From: Cavia porcellus
Taxonomy: Eukaryota; Chordata; Mammalia; Rodentia; Caviidae
Reading direction: 5' to 3'
Assembly (NCBI RefSeq): GCF_034190915.1
Contig: NW_026947506.1
Location: 12,771,501 to 12,835,500 of the forward strand
Length of the DNA: 64,000 nucleotides
Shown here: piece by piece, positions 37,640 through 55,774 of the stretch
Position numbering within the stretch: the stretch's first letter is position 1
Layout: every line of letters starts with the position of its first letter
The notes under the pieces: model-generated
The model's input: only the letters and a program-made list of their open reading frames with translations
Databases searched by the model: none
Told to the model about the DNA's origin: nothing
Program-made: the position numbers and the translations under genes

Positions 37640-38930
37640 CAGTACTCATTTATCAGGCAACTGGTACCAGCCCCCTGGGGTGGGGGACTTCACTCCAAGT
37701 TGAGATGCTAACTGGATGTCCTTCTTTATGTAGACTGGGTCTGATAAAATGGGAGGAACCAACATCAGAGCAGTTACCTCCTCGGTTGGCCCCTCTGATG
37801 TAGTGGCTATTTTTCTAGCAGCCTGATCTGCCAAATTGTTTTCTAGGGTGAATAACAGCAACACTCTGAGGCAGCCAGACTGCTGCCATCAAGTCTAGGA
37901 TCTGTGGAGCATTTTTTTTTTAATCTTAGTCCTGGCCGAGTTTAAGAGACCTCATTGCTGGTAGATGGCTCCATGTACATGTACAGTAACAAAAATATAT
38001 CTACTGTCAGTATAGATGTTTACCCTCTTTCCTGTGGCTAGTTTTAGTGTCTCAGTCAAAGCAATGAGCTCTGCCTTTTGGGCAGAACGGCCAGGCTCTA
38101 ACCGCTTAACCCAAAGTACCTCCTTTTCGGTGGTCACTGCTGCCCCAACCACTCATTTGCCATCCTGGATGAAGCCGCTTCCATCAGTGAAATAGTTGTT
38201 GGCATTTCCCAAAGGCTGGTCAGTAAGATCAGCCCATAGGTTCTGCCGCAGTTCGAGGATATCAGCACACTCATGGAGAGGTGTCCTCCGAGTTGTCATC
38301 AGGCATAAAGGTGGCTAGGTTTAAAGCTGAAGAAGTCTTGAAAACTACCAACTCTGTGTCTAGGAGCAGGGCCTGACAGTGTAAAATTCTAGCATTTGAG
38401 AGCCATTTTTCAGGATGGATTTTGATAAGAGTCTCCAAACTGTGGGAGATCACCACAGAAATGTTCTGTCCATAAGTAAGTTTTTTTTAGCCTCTTTAAG
38501 TAACCTTGCCACAGCAGCCAGCATTCTCAGGCAGGGGGGGCATCCTCCTGTCACTGGATCAATTCTTTTGGAGAGGTAGGCTATAGGCCTCTTCCAAGGG
38601 CCAATGTCCTGGGTTAGGACTCATTTGGCAATGCCCCTGAGTTTATTTATGAACAAGGTGAACAGCTTGGTAACTTCATGGAGTCCCAGGACTGAGGCCT
38701 CTGTCAAGGCCCACTTGTGCTGCTGGAAGGCCCATTCACATTTATCAGTCCAGTTCAGTGAATTTTGATTTTCTCCCATAAGGGAGTCATATAGGGGGCG
38801 AGATTTTCAGTAAAATTTAGAATCCATAGCCTACAGTATCCAACTGCCCCCAGAAACTCTTGTACTTTTTTTTTTTTAATTCTCTCTCATAGAGCAATTC
38901 TAACACCCTGGTTATCTTCTTGTTGGTAGC
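37640..38930 (-). pseudogene. Reverse-transcriptase tail and RNase H remnant
   Basis: Minus-strand frames carry the RT connection region (FLGAVGYCRF at about 38860, [10 protein letters not shown] at about 38590). RNase H follows, with [13 protein letters not shown] and YTDSRY (38010-38080), ending near NNLADQAA (37830). Frameshifts and stops separate them. Confidence 0.8.
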
Positions 38931-38945
38931 TTCTTGTAAACTCCC

Positions 38946-39143
38946 TCAGTTCTCAAAGACCTTTTGTGCTATCTCTATTAACTGGCTGAGGGGCATTTTA
39001 TCAAATCTCTCAAACCTTTGCAATTTTTGTCTAACATGTGGGGCGAACTGAGTTGCAAAGAGAACAACTGGTGATACTCCAGAAACCTCCTTAACTCTGG
39101 TTGTCCAATTGGGGTGGGATAAAGGAAAACATGGTTTTGGCAT
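38946..39143 (-). pseudogene. Gammaretroviral gag (capsid C-terminal) fragment
   Basis: A 65-codon minus-strand frame resembles the end of gammaretroviral capsid (THE motif WTTRVKEVSG and KMPLSQLIEIAQKVF). It runs straight into reverse-transcriptase tail sequence below 38930, so the part between is deleted. Confidence 0.6.
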
Positions 39144-40382
39144 TCCAGATCAGACAGCAGGCTTCATCTGGATGGCACACCGCTTTTTGTACCAGGGGCT
39201 GTGTGGCAGGCCATCGTTTTACTGAAATTATGTACTTAACAAAAAGGGCTTTTTCATGGGTATCAAAATTAATTGTGCCACATAATCTCTTAAATGTCTA
39301 CAGCACATGCAAGAATTTGTATTTTATTTCTATAATCACCAGTCACATTAGCACAATAGTTGTTTCTTTTAAATTTAGATCGGCCCTTTTTTTCAGTACA
39401 AGACGAATTGTTTTTTGCAATCAAAATCTCAACTCCGTTTTTACAATCTATAACATTTCTGGAAATTCCCCTGCCCCAAACTCACAGTATTGTAAATTAT
39501 CCTGTTGGGCTCTTTGCTCTTGATTTGCAACACAAAGCTGCTTAAGCACCCCCCAACAATAGCCATGCCACAGAAAGCATTTTCTCTTTTACATTTTTAC
39601 TTTAAGACAAAACTACCCTTTTTTTACTTATCATTAGTCAATTACCTTTTTCTCTTGCTTTTTAGACAACATTAAAACCTTTAACAAGATCCTTAAAGTG
39701 ACCCTTTAGTACTCTAAAACATATTTAACCATTTTATGTCTTTTTACCACATTAAAATGCTGTATTTTAAAAAGCTGTAACCTTTTAACTGGCTCAATTA
39801 CAGACCTGGTTTTTACTTGGTAAAGTTGAAATGATTCTTAAAAACCATAAATATACATATATATGGACATATGCTTACATTTTAACCAGAAAGAAAAGTA
39901 CTCTTTTTTAAAAGGCATGCCAAGGTTGCAAGTAATCAATTAAGGACTAAAACATTAAACAAGTTGCCACAACATAAAAGACACAAACAAAGGTTGTTTC
40001 ATGCATAGTTTGATGAGGTAAAGGAAATAATTTTTATTATGATCCTTGAGTTTAATAAGCCATATGGATCCTGCAACAGACATGGGCAGTGAGCCGCTAA
40101 GTTAGTAATGAATTCAAACAGGCAGTTAATTCTATAGTACAAAAACTCTGAACATAACTATCTAAATCCTTTTTGGGCTTGCTGAAGGGTTTCCTAGAAG
40201 ATAATGTTTTGTTAGATTTGGGGTAACCAAAAGGAGAACAATTAAGAATAAATGGACACAGACAGACATACAAGACAAGATAAGCTGCAGCAAAAATGGC
40301 CTCTGCTCAAAAATTGGCCAAATTTTGGAATTGGTCAAATTTTTGGATCTGGAGGAATTAACAAATTAACCAATGGAGCAGA

Positions 40383-40660
40383 TCCCCTCCCAGGGCAGAG
40401 TCACAAATGGACGAGATTCATCCCAAAAAACTCTTCTGACTCTGTCCTCAGGAGGTCCTCACTCCCCAGATTGAGGGCATCCCCTCCCAATGGAGTGGTT
40501 TCCCACTCCCCAAATTGAGGGCATTCCCTCCCAATGGAGTGATTCCTCACCCAGGACAGAGTCACAACGGGACAAAATCTGACCAAAAAAACCCAATTGA
40601 CTCTGTCCTTGGGAGGTTCCCACTCCCCAAATTGAGGGCATCCCCTCCCAAAGTGCAAAC
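40383..40660. repeat. Tandem repeats in the proviral leader
   Basis: A composite unit of about 170 bp (CAGAGTCACAA ... GACTCTGTCCT ... ATTGAGGGCATCCCCTCCCAA) occurs about 1.7 times. The 43-bp subunit ACTCCCCAAATTGAGGGCA...CCCTCCCAATGGAGTG occurs three to four times. Confidence 0.85.
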
Positions 40661-40734
40661 TGACCATTTTCTAATTAATCCCTCCAGAGTACTTACTTTT
40701 AGGTGTTCAGAATTGAATTGGGGGTCTTTCTTCC

Positions 40735-40752
40735 ATCCCAGATGAGCCTGCA
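40735..40752 (-). other. Primer-binding site, tRNA-Pro-like
   Basis: The minus strand reads TGCAGGCTCATCTGGGAT four bases after the LTR. It resembles the complement of the tRNA-Pro 3' end with four differences. Position and partial match support the call. Confidence 0.55.
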
Positions 40753-40756
40753 AATG

Positions 40757-41237
40757 TGATAGTTTGAACCCCGGAATAAAATCCACAGAAGCAAGAAATT
40801 AAAATTTAGGGAGCAAGTGCTTTATTTTAGTCGAGGCCTGGGGAAGAAGCCTGTGGGAGCCAATATGGAGACCGCACACCTTACAGCTAAAAGGGTTGGG
40901 TTTTAAAGCCAAAAAACCACAGGAATGTTGCAAACTTTGACCCAGTTTGATAGCATCTGGGCTTCTTGATATCTCCTGTAATTTCCTTGTAGTTAAACCT
41001 TTCTTAAGGACAGCACATTTTATTACATATAGGCTGAAGGGGGTGGGAGGATTACAAGAAACTGAAACTTAAATCTTTTATGGGAAATGCAGACTTAACC
41101 TAAAAAGAATGGGGAGGGGAGGGAGATTTACAAGGAGCTGAAACTTAAGTCTTTACTGGAGATGGAATTTTAATCTCTATTGAAACGGCGAATACAGAAC
41201 AGAAAGGAGGTACATTGGTTAGAACTAGTTTACAAAA
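40757..41237 (-). repeat. 5' LTR of the gammaretrovirus-like provirus
   Basis: It is 481 bp and lacks the SINE of its partner. It shares all main blocks with 35036-35634. Confidence 0.85.
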
Positions 41238-41912
41238 GTCTACTATGTCTGATATGAATTTGTGTTCTCTAAAGTCAAAGAATGAATTTTAGGAACAACA
41301 GACATTAAGATAAGAATATACTTACTGAGAAAAAGAAAGCTCCCTGAGATAGACAAGGGGTCCTGAGCAGGTTGCTAAACATTGTCCTTTCTAGGGACCT
41401 TTATAGAGTAAAATCATTTGGTGAGATGAGTTTAAGGTGGGGAAAACTAGGAACTCACAATGTAGATCGGCATAAGATGGGACAGAGCTATGGTAGCCAA
41501 TAAAATTATAAGTTCAGGTAAAGTTGATTAAATTGGGAACAAACTGGGAAGGGAGTCACACAAAAAGCAGGCATTATTAGGCAGCTGTAAATCTTTCCTT
41601 ATGTGTTTGGGAGGGTGACTCTTAAGTTCATCAGGATGGTAGGAACTATTTAGAATGTCAGTCTTTAGGATAAGGATACATTTCTTTCAATGGTGACTCC
41701 TGACTTCCTCAGAGTGCTATGGAACTATTTAGAATATCAGTCCTTAGGACATGGATGAATTTGCTTATCATTTGTCTTGAGCCTTGGCCCATAGCATGAG
41801 GTATGTGTCTTCCTCTTAGTTGCAAGTTATCTGGGCTCCTGCATGGGCTCCTTGGAGGACCTAGCCCTGTCTCATTGCCAGTGGTATTTAAATAACTCAG
41901 CTGCCTGTAACA
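41238..41912. repeat. LTR-like direct repeat, copy 2 in unit C
   Basis: It matches 27875-28524. Its first 18 bp are at 35018-35035, separated by the provirus that inserted into it. Confidence 0.5.
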
Positions 41913-42239
41913 GTATTGTTTGGAAAATTTATTAAAGATGTCTTATGCTCTGGTTGGATGATCTGGGGATGACAATGTGCAATGTATATACCAGTGTTGC
42001 CCCCTGAATGACATGTTTTGAAATTTAATTTTAGTTGATTTGTTGTTTTTTCCTTGAAATAAAATGGATTTGAAAATTAAAAGCCTAAGGTAAAGCTCTT
42101 CAGTACAAACACTCCTCTGTCGAGCTGAGTTCACTACTGTAGAAGAATGGCAGCTCCCGAAGTCTCTGCACTGCAGTTTATCATTTAGAATCATATTTTG
42201 CAGGGTGGGGTTCCATTTCCTGTTTATTCTTGACTTTTA

Positions 42240-42467
42240 AGGAGGGCAGTGGAGCAAGAGTCAGTCCGAAATGTGGAGGCGGGCTATATGCACTGTCCAA
42301 TCAGGCGGCCATTGCTGGCTGTGACTTCTGTCTCTTCTGGTGTCCCAGCATGATTTACCTGTTCTGAGCACAATACTGGTAGCAAAACACTTGCTGGATC
42401 TCTTTTAGTACTTTCAATGTCATGTGGCCTGATTAGAAAAGAACCTGAGAGACCCTGGAGCCATGGA

Positions 42468-42470
<3 letters not shown>
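42240..42470 (+). promoter_or_regulatory. Promoter and exon 1 of the KRAB-ZNF gene
   Basis: A locally GC-richer stretch holds a GGCGGG element and an inverted-CCAAT-like GTCCAATCAGG at 42295-42305, the usual TATA-less layout of KRAB-ZNF promoters. It ends in ATGGAATG followed by a GTGAGG splice donor at 42471. The second ATG (42468-42470) is in phase 0 with the KRAB exon, so translation begins Met-Glu-Val-Val-Thr-Phe. The first ATG (42463) is out of frame and would meet a stop just after the splice. A paralogous copy lies at 28840-29083. The transcription start is not defined by the sequence. Confidence 0.7.
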
Positions 42471-49130
<6,660 letters not shown>

Positions 49131-49141
<11 letters not shown>

Positions 49142-49921
49142 GCAATGTGGAAAAGCTTTTAACTCACATGGAGTTTGTAAGCAACATGAAAAATTTCACA
49201 CAGGAGAAAAACTCTATGTATGTAAGCAATGTGGAAAAGTTTTTAAACCACATGGAGTTTGTAAGCAACACAAAAAAATTCACACTGGAGAGAAACCCTA
49301 TGAATGTAAGCAATGTGAGAAAGCATTTACCACACATGGACATTGTAAGGAACATGAAAGTATTCATACTGGAGAGAAATGCTATGTATGTAAGCAATGT
49401 GGAAAAGCTTTTACCACACACAGAGTTTGTAAACAGCATGAAAAAATTCACACTGGAGAGAAACCCTATGTAAGTAATGTGGGAAAGTTTTTACCCAGCA
49501 TGGACATTGTAAGCATCATGAAAGTTCACACTCAAGATAAACCCAGTGTATATAAGCATCGTGAGAATGGTTTGAGCACACGTACATATGTGCATAATGC
49601 ATGGAAATCTTCACACTGGGCAGAAAACTTATATTATGTAAGGAATGTGGGAAAAGTTTCAGCAGAAATGCTCATTGTCCAATACATGAAAGAATTGACA
49701 CTTTTGAGAAACCGTATGTATGTAAAGAATGTGGGAAAGCTTTCACCACATATGGATATTCTAAAATACGTCAAAGACTTCACACTGGGGAGAAATCCTA
49801 TGTATATAACAATGTGGCAAAGCTTTTACCACATACAGTCATTGCAAAACACATAAAAGAATTTGCACTGGGAAGAACTACTGGCTATGTAAGCAAGTGG
49901 AGACTCATTCAGCAGCCATAG
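49131..49921 (+). pseudogene. Out-of-frame and decaying zinc fingers downstream of the stop
   Basis: After a 2-nt deletion in the linker of finger 14, four well-formed C2H2 fingers continue in the next frame (starts at 49131, 49215, 49299 and 49383), with Cys in the helix Leu position as upstream. A 4-nt loss at about 49470 shifts frame again. Two or three badly decayed fingers follow to about 49860, including one reading CKECGKSFSRNAHC. In a transcript this would be 3' UTR. It shows the ancestral array had at least 18-20 fingers. Confidence 0.9.
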
Positions 49922-49924
49922 TGT

Positions 49925-50688
49925 AAGTGAAATACACGAAGAAACTCACACTAGAGATAAATCCTATGTGTTATGGGAATCCTCTCAACACCCATCATAA
50001 TTGTTACATATCTGAAAGAGCTCACTGGCCTGAGATCCTCTTTGGATTTGCAATGTGAGAAATACAGCAATCCATATTTGTTGTTAAATACATAGAAAAA
50101 GTGTCCCTGGTCCAACAGTTTAGATCTAAGTTTACTTAAATATCCCCAGGAGACATGAAGAAATAATACAGAAGTTTGATGTCAACATTTCTTCACAAAT
50201 TTTTCATAAATGACAAATCTGAGGTGGGGCTCTCCTCTAGTGCACATGTTGTATGGTTTTCTGTTAATCACTTGTACCTCTCTAGATATTTTAAAGTGTC
50301 CTTGTGCTTCAACATGGCATCTTGTAATTAAACATGGTAAACTGAAATGTGCTTTTCACTTTCAAGTATGGAAAGTGACTGTTATAGTCAGGGATTGTGC
50401 ACAGAGAACAATTGGATTGACAGGAGTTTATAATATTATTTTTGTAATACTCACCAGGAGTTAACACAGGAAAATGCAGGAAGTGTATCTGCAACACCAA
50501 AGACATGGATTATTTATTCAAGAGACTAACTCCCACAGCAGCATCCCACAGGATTCCAGATAAAAATCCAGAGCTCAGGACAATGCCTCTTATGAGTCCT
50601 ACCGGAGGTCCAGAGCCCACAAGAAGGACTCATGGATTCTCTTTTATGGATCCATTCTAGGAGGACCCAAGGGTCAGTGGTGGAAGCT
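49925..50688. other. Region 3' of the zinc-finger exon
   Basis: Probable 3' UTR or flank of the KRAB-ZNF gene up to the HAL1 insertion site. No clear AATAAA signal with a downstream element was found. Confidence 0.4.
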
Positions 50689-51464
50689 AGAAAGTCTATG
50701 CCAGACTTCCAGGAGAATGTGGCAGATAAATAACAGCAGTTACGAAGGTTCTCTGATATAACCAGCTTAGAATCTAGGAATGGTGCATTGTGAGGACTCC
50801 TAAGCAAGGGGAGATATACCCTGCCAACACAGGAAAAAAACTACGCTGAGAGAAACCAACTGGAAATGCAATCCTGGTGCTATAACCGGAACAGATAAAA
50901 TCACAGCAGGGAAGCTTGAACCCACACCTCTGGAAATCACAATTTGAATTTCCTGCCTCCACTGCTGCTGCATCCCACAGCAGGCAGAGAGATGCACGAA
51001 AGCTCTGATAGTGGGAATCAGTGAATGGAGTTGAGAGCAGGACTAGTGGGAGCCCTGCATTGACCTGTGGTGAGTGAAAGGAGTGGGGACCCTTCCATAG
51101 ACTAGGAGGCTTCAAAAGAGTACATTCCAGGACTTGGCAGGCTAGCCAGAACTGGACATTGCAGTGACTTTAGTCACATATTCCCCTCTCAAGCGGGGTT
51201 GGTGCAGAGTGTTTGGCCTAGATGACGCCACTGATTAAGACCCTGTAGGCTAACTCAAACCAGGTACCAGTGCCTGGCGGTGCACCCTATCAGTCAAGCC
51301 TTCACTAGGTTGTCCTGGAGGGGCAGGCCCAGAGAAGTTTGCCCAGGTCTGTGTTTCCCTAGTACACTGCAGTGGGTGGGAACACCTAGCCAGCAGATTC
51401 AAACTGTAATCCACAAAGAAAAAAATTGGGCCTCCTATATATACACTTGTATGGAAGGAACAAA

Positions 51465-52600
51465 AAGTATGGGAAGAGGGAGCAAGAAGAAAGGGGTTTC
51501 AGTCCCCAATCCTGAGAACACTGATCCAAGAAAGGTAAATGCAAAGGAGAATGAGGAGAAAAAACATGCAATATTAGACATGGCACCAATAGACATTAAG
51601 TGATATCTCTGGAGCCTCATAGATGAGTTCAAAAGTGAAATATTTAATGAAATAAAGCAACACATAAGTAGAATACTTAAGGGAAATGCTAAGCACCACC
51701 CAAGAAAAAACAGATAGTAGAATGGAAAAACAGAAAAAAGGGGAGAATTGCTTGATGGAGAAAGTAGAGAAAACATGGAATACATGAACAAAATTCACAG
51801 AGATTACAAGGAAACTAAAAACTATTGAAAGCTGGCATAACAGCTTGAGAAAACTAAGGATAGGTTATCTGAACTTGAGGGCAGATTTGTAATGCAGGAG
51901 CATGAAATGAAATATTTCTTAAAAATAACAAGAAAACAAACAGCAATAATACAAAGGCTAGAAGATGATAAGAGGATCTATAACTTTAGAATTAAGAACA
52001 TAATAGAAATAGAGACACAAACAAATGAACTACCAAAGCTATTCACAGAAATAATCCAGGAGAATTTCCCTAATTTAGCAAAAGGTAAAGATACTCAGAT
52101 GTATGAGGCATACAGGACCCCAGCCATCTACAACCCAAACAGAGCTACACCCAGGCATATAATAATCAAAATTACAGAAATCCAATATGAGAACAGAATC
52201 TTAAAAGCCATCAGAGACAAGAAACAGCTCACTTACAAAGGAACGCCCATCAGAATTACAGCAGACTTCTCGGTACAAACCATCAAATCATGAAGAGTGT
52301 GGGGGGAAATAATTTAAGCTTTGAAAGATAATAACCTCCAGACAAGACTGATATAACCTGCACAACTGTCCCTAGAAATTGATGGAAAAACAAGGTGCTT
52401 TTAGGATAAAGAGGAACTAGGGGAATTTGCAACCACCAATTCAACTCTACAGAGGATACTGAAGGATATTCTAAAAAAAGAAAAATACCAAGATTCCAGA
52501 AACAGAGGCCACAATGAATGGAGCAGAATGTGAAATGAAGAAGACAAACTGACAACTAATGACATAAAAAGAGCTCCACAGAAACGAGGCAGAGAATGTT
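51465..52600 (+). pseudogene. L1-type ORF1 (RNA-binding protein) of the HAL1-like element
   Basis: Open stretches encode a charged N-terminus (GRGSKKKG), a coiled-coil part, an RRM-like part and the C-terminal domain (LTYKGTPIRITADFS, then TNSTLQRILKDILKKEK). At least three internal stops (about 51600, 51718 and 52292) make it nonfunctional. ORF1 protein normally forms trimers that coat the element RNA. Confidence 0.85.
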
Positions 52601-53273
52601 GGATGCTTGGAACAGCTATTTTGGAGAAAACAAGACATCATAATAGCTAGTGCTGATTTAATGTCATCTTGTTTTGAAGTCCCATCAAGCTTTTGTTCTT
52701 CTGTCTCCATCAGTCTTAATATGTTGTATCTTACTGGGTTTTATTATATGTGATAATATAAACAAAAACTTCTATAGACAAGGAGATTATACACAAACCA
52801 TAGTTCATTATCTGTTAGTTGATTCTAAATACCCTGTAATACTGTCATTCTCTTGAATGGTTATACACTGTGCTGATATATTTGATGCTACAGTATACGA
52901 AGTTATACTCAAAGATCTCAAGGAAAGAGACAATATGGTAACTACCTTTATGTTGGGATATCTTGTGGTGAAACACTATTTTGCTTAAATGTTTATGTTT
53001 TGACCTGTGCTGTTTTGTTGTTATGCCCTCTTTTATCTCAATCTCCTTTTTTTATTATTTACTTTTTTATTTTTATCTTTTTAATTAAGGGAAAGATAAA
53101 TAAAAAATAGCAGGATATATTATAGTAATCCACTTTGATTTCCTATTAATTTTATTTGAAACCCTGTATTGCTCTCACCATCTTGTTTTGACTGATTTTC
53201 CTCTATTCTGTTTTGCTTGATAGTACCAAGTTATATCTAAAAGTATAGGCAACAACTGTGAAGACTTCATAAG

Positions 53274-53364
53274 ACAGGACTTCATAAGAAGATAATAGTT
53301 AACCAGAATAAGACTCATTATGATGCTCATTCTGGTTAACTATTATCTTCTTATGAAGTCCTGT
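53274..53364. repeat. 36-bp perfect inverted repeat (hairpin)
   Basis: Arms 53274-53309 and 53329-53364 are exact reverse complements separated by 19 nt. It lies in the HAL1-like 3' UTR; the related 3' UTR at 55440-55520 has no such left arm. Confidence 0.95.
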
Positions 53365-53975
53365 AATGTCTCCAATGTTTTGGTTTTATTGCTTTTGTTC
53401 TTTACTCTTTTGTTCAATTTTATTATAACTGATGATATAGGCAATTCTTTTTAAGATAGCAAGAGGCAGTATGGTAACCATTGTTGATCACCTTGTATTT
53501 TGTTTTTACATTATGCATTATGTCCATCCTTTTGATTTGACTGACTCTGTTTTGTTATGTCACATTTGATTTTACTCTGTTCAAAAAAAAGTAATAAGCA
53601 CTGTGGGAGCAATAAAAACCAAAATGTGTAATTGTCATTCTACAAAAGAGAGAAAAAAAATGCTCTAAAGGATATAACAGCATGTATATTTAAATGTATA
53701 AGATACATTAACATATTACTGAGTTTTGTTGGATCATTGAACAGAACTGTTTGCAGTCTCACTGTTTGAAAGTCCACTTTATATGCTTTAATTTTGTAAC
53801 TTGAACAACTATTTCTAAGAGACAATATGTAATCTATTAACTAGTGATTTTCTACTGTTTATTTTTTCTGAAATTCTGTGTATATTGTACTCTTTTTCTG
53901 TTTTATTCTTTATCACTTTAAATAAAATTTTTTAAAAATGTAAAAAAAAAAAAAAAGAAAGAAAGTCTATGCCAG

Positions 53976-54445
53976 CAGGATGAAAGAGCTGTGCTAGTGG
54001 GATGAGGGTTCTATGCTGTAGCTGAGAAGTCACACAACAAAGAAAAGGGATATCCTGAAAGGCAACATCGCTGTCCTCAGCGACATGGAGGCCACAAGCT
54101 CCTTCGATGACAAGCACAGTTGGATACATGCCAGGAAGCAGCATGACAAGCTCATCCTGGAGACCAAGCAGCACCTGTCTTTGCCTCCAGAGCCAGGAAG
54201 CAATGCTCGATGTGAGGACCAAGGCTTCTCAAGGAGAACCAACAGCTCAGACAACAACTCGTAGGAGAACCCACAATGCCTCCTTAGCACCTCAACCCTC
54301 ATCCCTTCTTCACGACCTATTTATCCTGGCAACTTTCCTCAGGTGGAGCATCTTCACTCAATGCCATGCTGATGTAATCCAGCTGGTGCTAAATTGATCA
54401 CCAGTTCTTAATCCAAAACAATGTCTATGTACTTAATGTTTGTCT
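53976..54445 (+). other. Unidentified coding-like fragment, possible processed pseudogene
   Basis: The right flank of the HAL1 insertion has richer base composition and coding-like readings (SDMEATSSFDDKHSW in one frame, LLKENQQLRQQL in another). I could not identify the parent. No poly(A) tail was found. It may instead be an LTR or other repeat. Confidence 0.3.
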
Positions 54446-54446
54446 T

Positions 54447-54835
54447 TAAAACTTAATTTTTATATTTTTTGGTGAATTGTAATGTTTTTATTTAAAGAGA
54501 AAAAAACAGAAAAAAGAGTAGAAATAACACAGAATTTCAGAAAAATAAACAATAAGAAATCACTAGTTGATAAGTTACATATTGTCATCTTAGAAATGTT
54601 TGTTGAAGTTACAAAATTAAAGCATACAAAGTGACATTCAAATAATAACACTGCAAACAGTTCTGTTCAGTGATCTCACAAAAACTTAGTAATATGCTTA
54701 TGTGCCCTACACACTTGTTTTTTATCTTAAAGAGGGTAAGATTAAACATGACAGAACAGAACAGTTCATAAGAAAACAAGCAAGTCCACTGGAGCAAAGC
54801 AAGTCCACTGGAGATGTTCACTGTCTATCTTTCTA
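54447..54835 (-). mobile_element. L1/HAL1 3' end, sense part of an inverted insertion
   Basis: The reverse complement matches 53735-53940 (AACTGTTTGCAGT, TTAATTTTGTAACTT, TTTAAATAAAA). The A-rich 3' end faces left. Confidence 0.75.
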
Positions 54836-54839
54836 TCTC

Positions 54840-55770
54840 TGATTTTCTTCCAAATAGCTGTTCCCATCTTCACATGCATTGAATATATACTGAACATTAT
54901 AGAAGTAATAAATAATTACAGTATGGTGAAGGCTTTTTTGGTGTTCAAGACCTGATTTGGGGAAAGTTGATAATGACTAAAATAATGTCTCTCATTTTCT
55001 TCATAGTAGCTGTCTTTATCTTTATGTGTGCTGAAATTGAACATAATAAACTAGACTAATATCACTCTGAAGAGTGAATAATAGTATCCTGAGAAAGAGA
55101 AAGGTGAGGAATTGCCTAAACAAAGGAGACAGAGGACATTGTTAAAAGTATATCAGGATTTAAAAGCTACAATAGTCTTATTGCTCTGTGTACTTTGACT
55201 ATATTTTGTTCTGGTCTGTCTACTCAGATTAGATTTGATGGCACAGACATATAACCCAATAATAGCAGGTTGTACCATGTTAACTATCCTTAATTTCCTA
55301 TTAACTTAAACTGAAACCCTGTATTACTTATATTGTCTTACTATGACTGTCTTATTTGGAGCTGGTTTGTTTGAATGCTATTTTGCCTTGCTGATTTTAT
55401 TAACATTTGCTATGCTTGCTAGTATCAGGTCTAAGAGCAAAGGCAACTACTCTGAAGATGACAAGATGTAAAAGATGTCCATTCCAGTTTTGATTATTAA
55501 TTGTTTTCAAGTCCTACAATGTCTTCAATGTTGTACTTTCATAAAAATAGCGATGTATTGCTATGCTTAACGATGTAATGCCTGATGATGTGGAAAATTC
55601 TAGTGAAAATAACAAGAGAAAGCATAGTAACTACTGCAGGTCACATAATAGTGTGGTCTTATGTGTCTTTTTCATATCATGTTTTTCTAGGAATTTGTTT
55701 TGTTGTCTTGTTTTGATCTGTTTTTCCCAATAATAAAAATGGATAGATATATGTAGATTCACACATGGGA
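54840..55770 (+). mobile_element. L1/HAL1 3' UTR fragment, inverted part
   Basis: It matches 53110-53500 in + orientation (GAAACCCTGTATTAC, then CAAGTCCTACAATGTCTTCAA). Together with the minus fragment on its left it has the order expected from twin-primed 5' inversion during reverse transcription. Confidence 0.65.
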
Positions 55771-55774
55771 AGAA

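Larger units (their letters stand above)
35036..41237 (-). mobile_element. Gammaretrovirus-like (class I) defective provirus
   Basis: Reading on the minus strand: LTR 41237-40757, a tRNA-Pro-like primer site, leader with a tandem repeat, gag fragment, reverse transcriptase tail, RNase H, integrase, env SU fragment, purine tract, LTR 35634-35036. Protease, most of reverse transcriptase and the env transmembrane subunit are missing, and remaining frames have stops. The paralogous site in unit B (about 27875) is empty. No exact target duplication could be read. Confidence 0.85.
50705..53959 (+). mobile_element. Full-length HAL1-like retroelement (L1 ORF1 plus 3' UTR, no ORF2)
   Basis: A perfect 16-bp target duplication (AGAAAGTCTATGCCAG) lies at 50689-50704 and 53960-53975, with an A-rich tail before the second copy. 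Order: 5' UTR-like region (50705-51465), degenerate ORF1, then a 3' UTR of about 1.35 kb. No endonuclease or reverse transcriptase sequence lies between ORF1 and 3' UTR. This is the layout of HAL1 (half-L1) elements, which rely on L1 for mobilisation. The 3' UTR is homologous to that of the L1 at 4552-9033. Confidence 0.85.

Noticed and set aside
39101..39523. 140-codon + strand open frame
   Set aside because: It is antisense to the gag and 5' part of the minus-strand provirus; no recognisable domain.
50210..50464. 84-codon open frame 3' of the zinc-finger exon
   Set aside because: No homology or motif recognised; length is within chance expectation for this composition.
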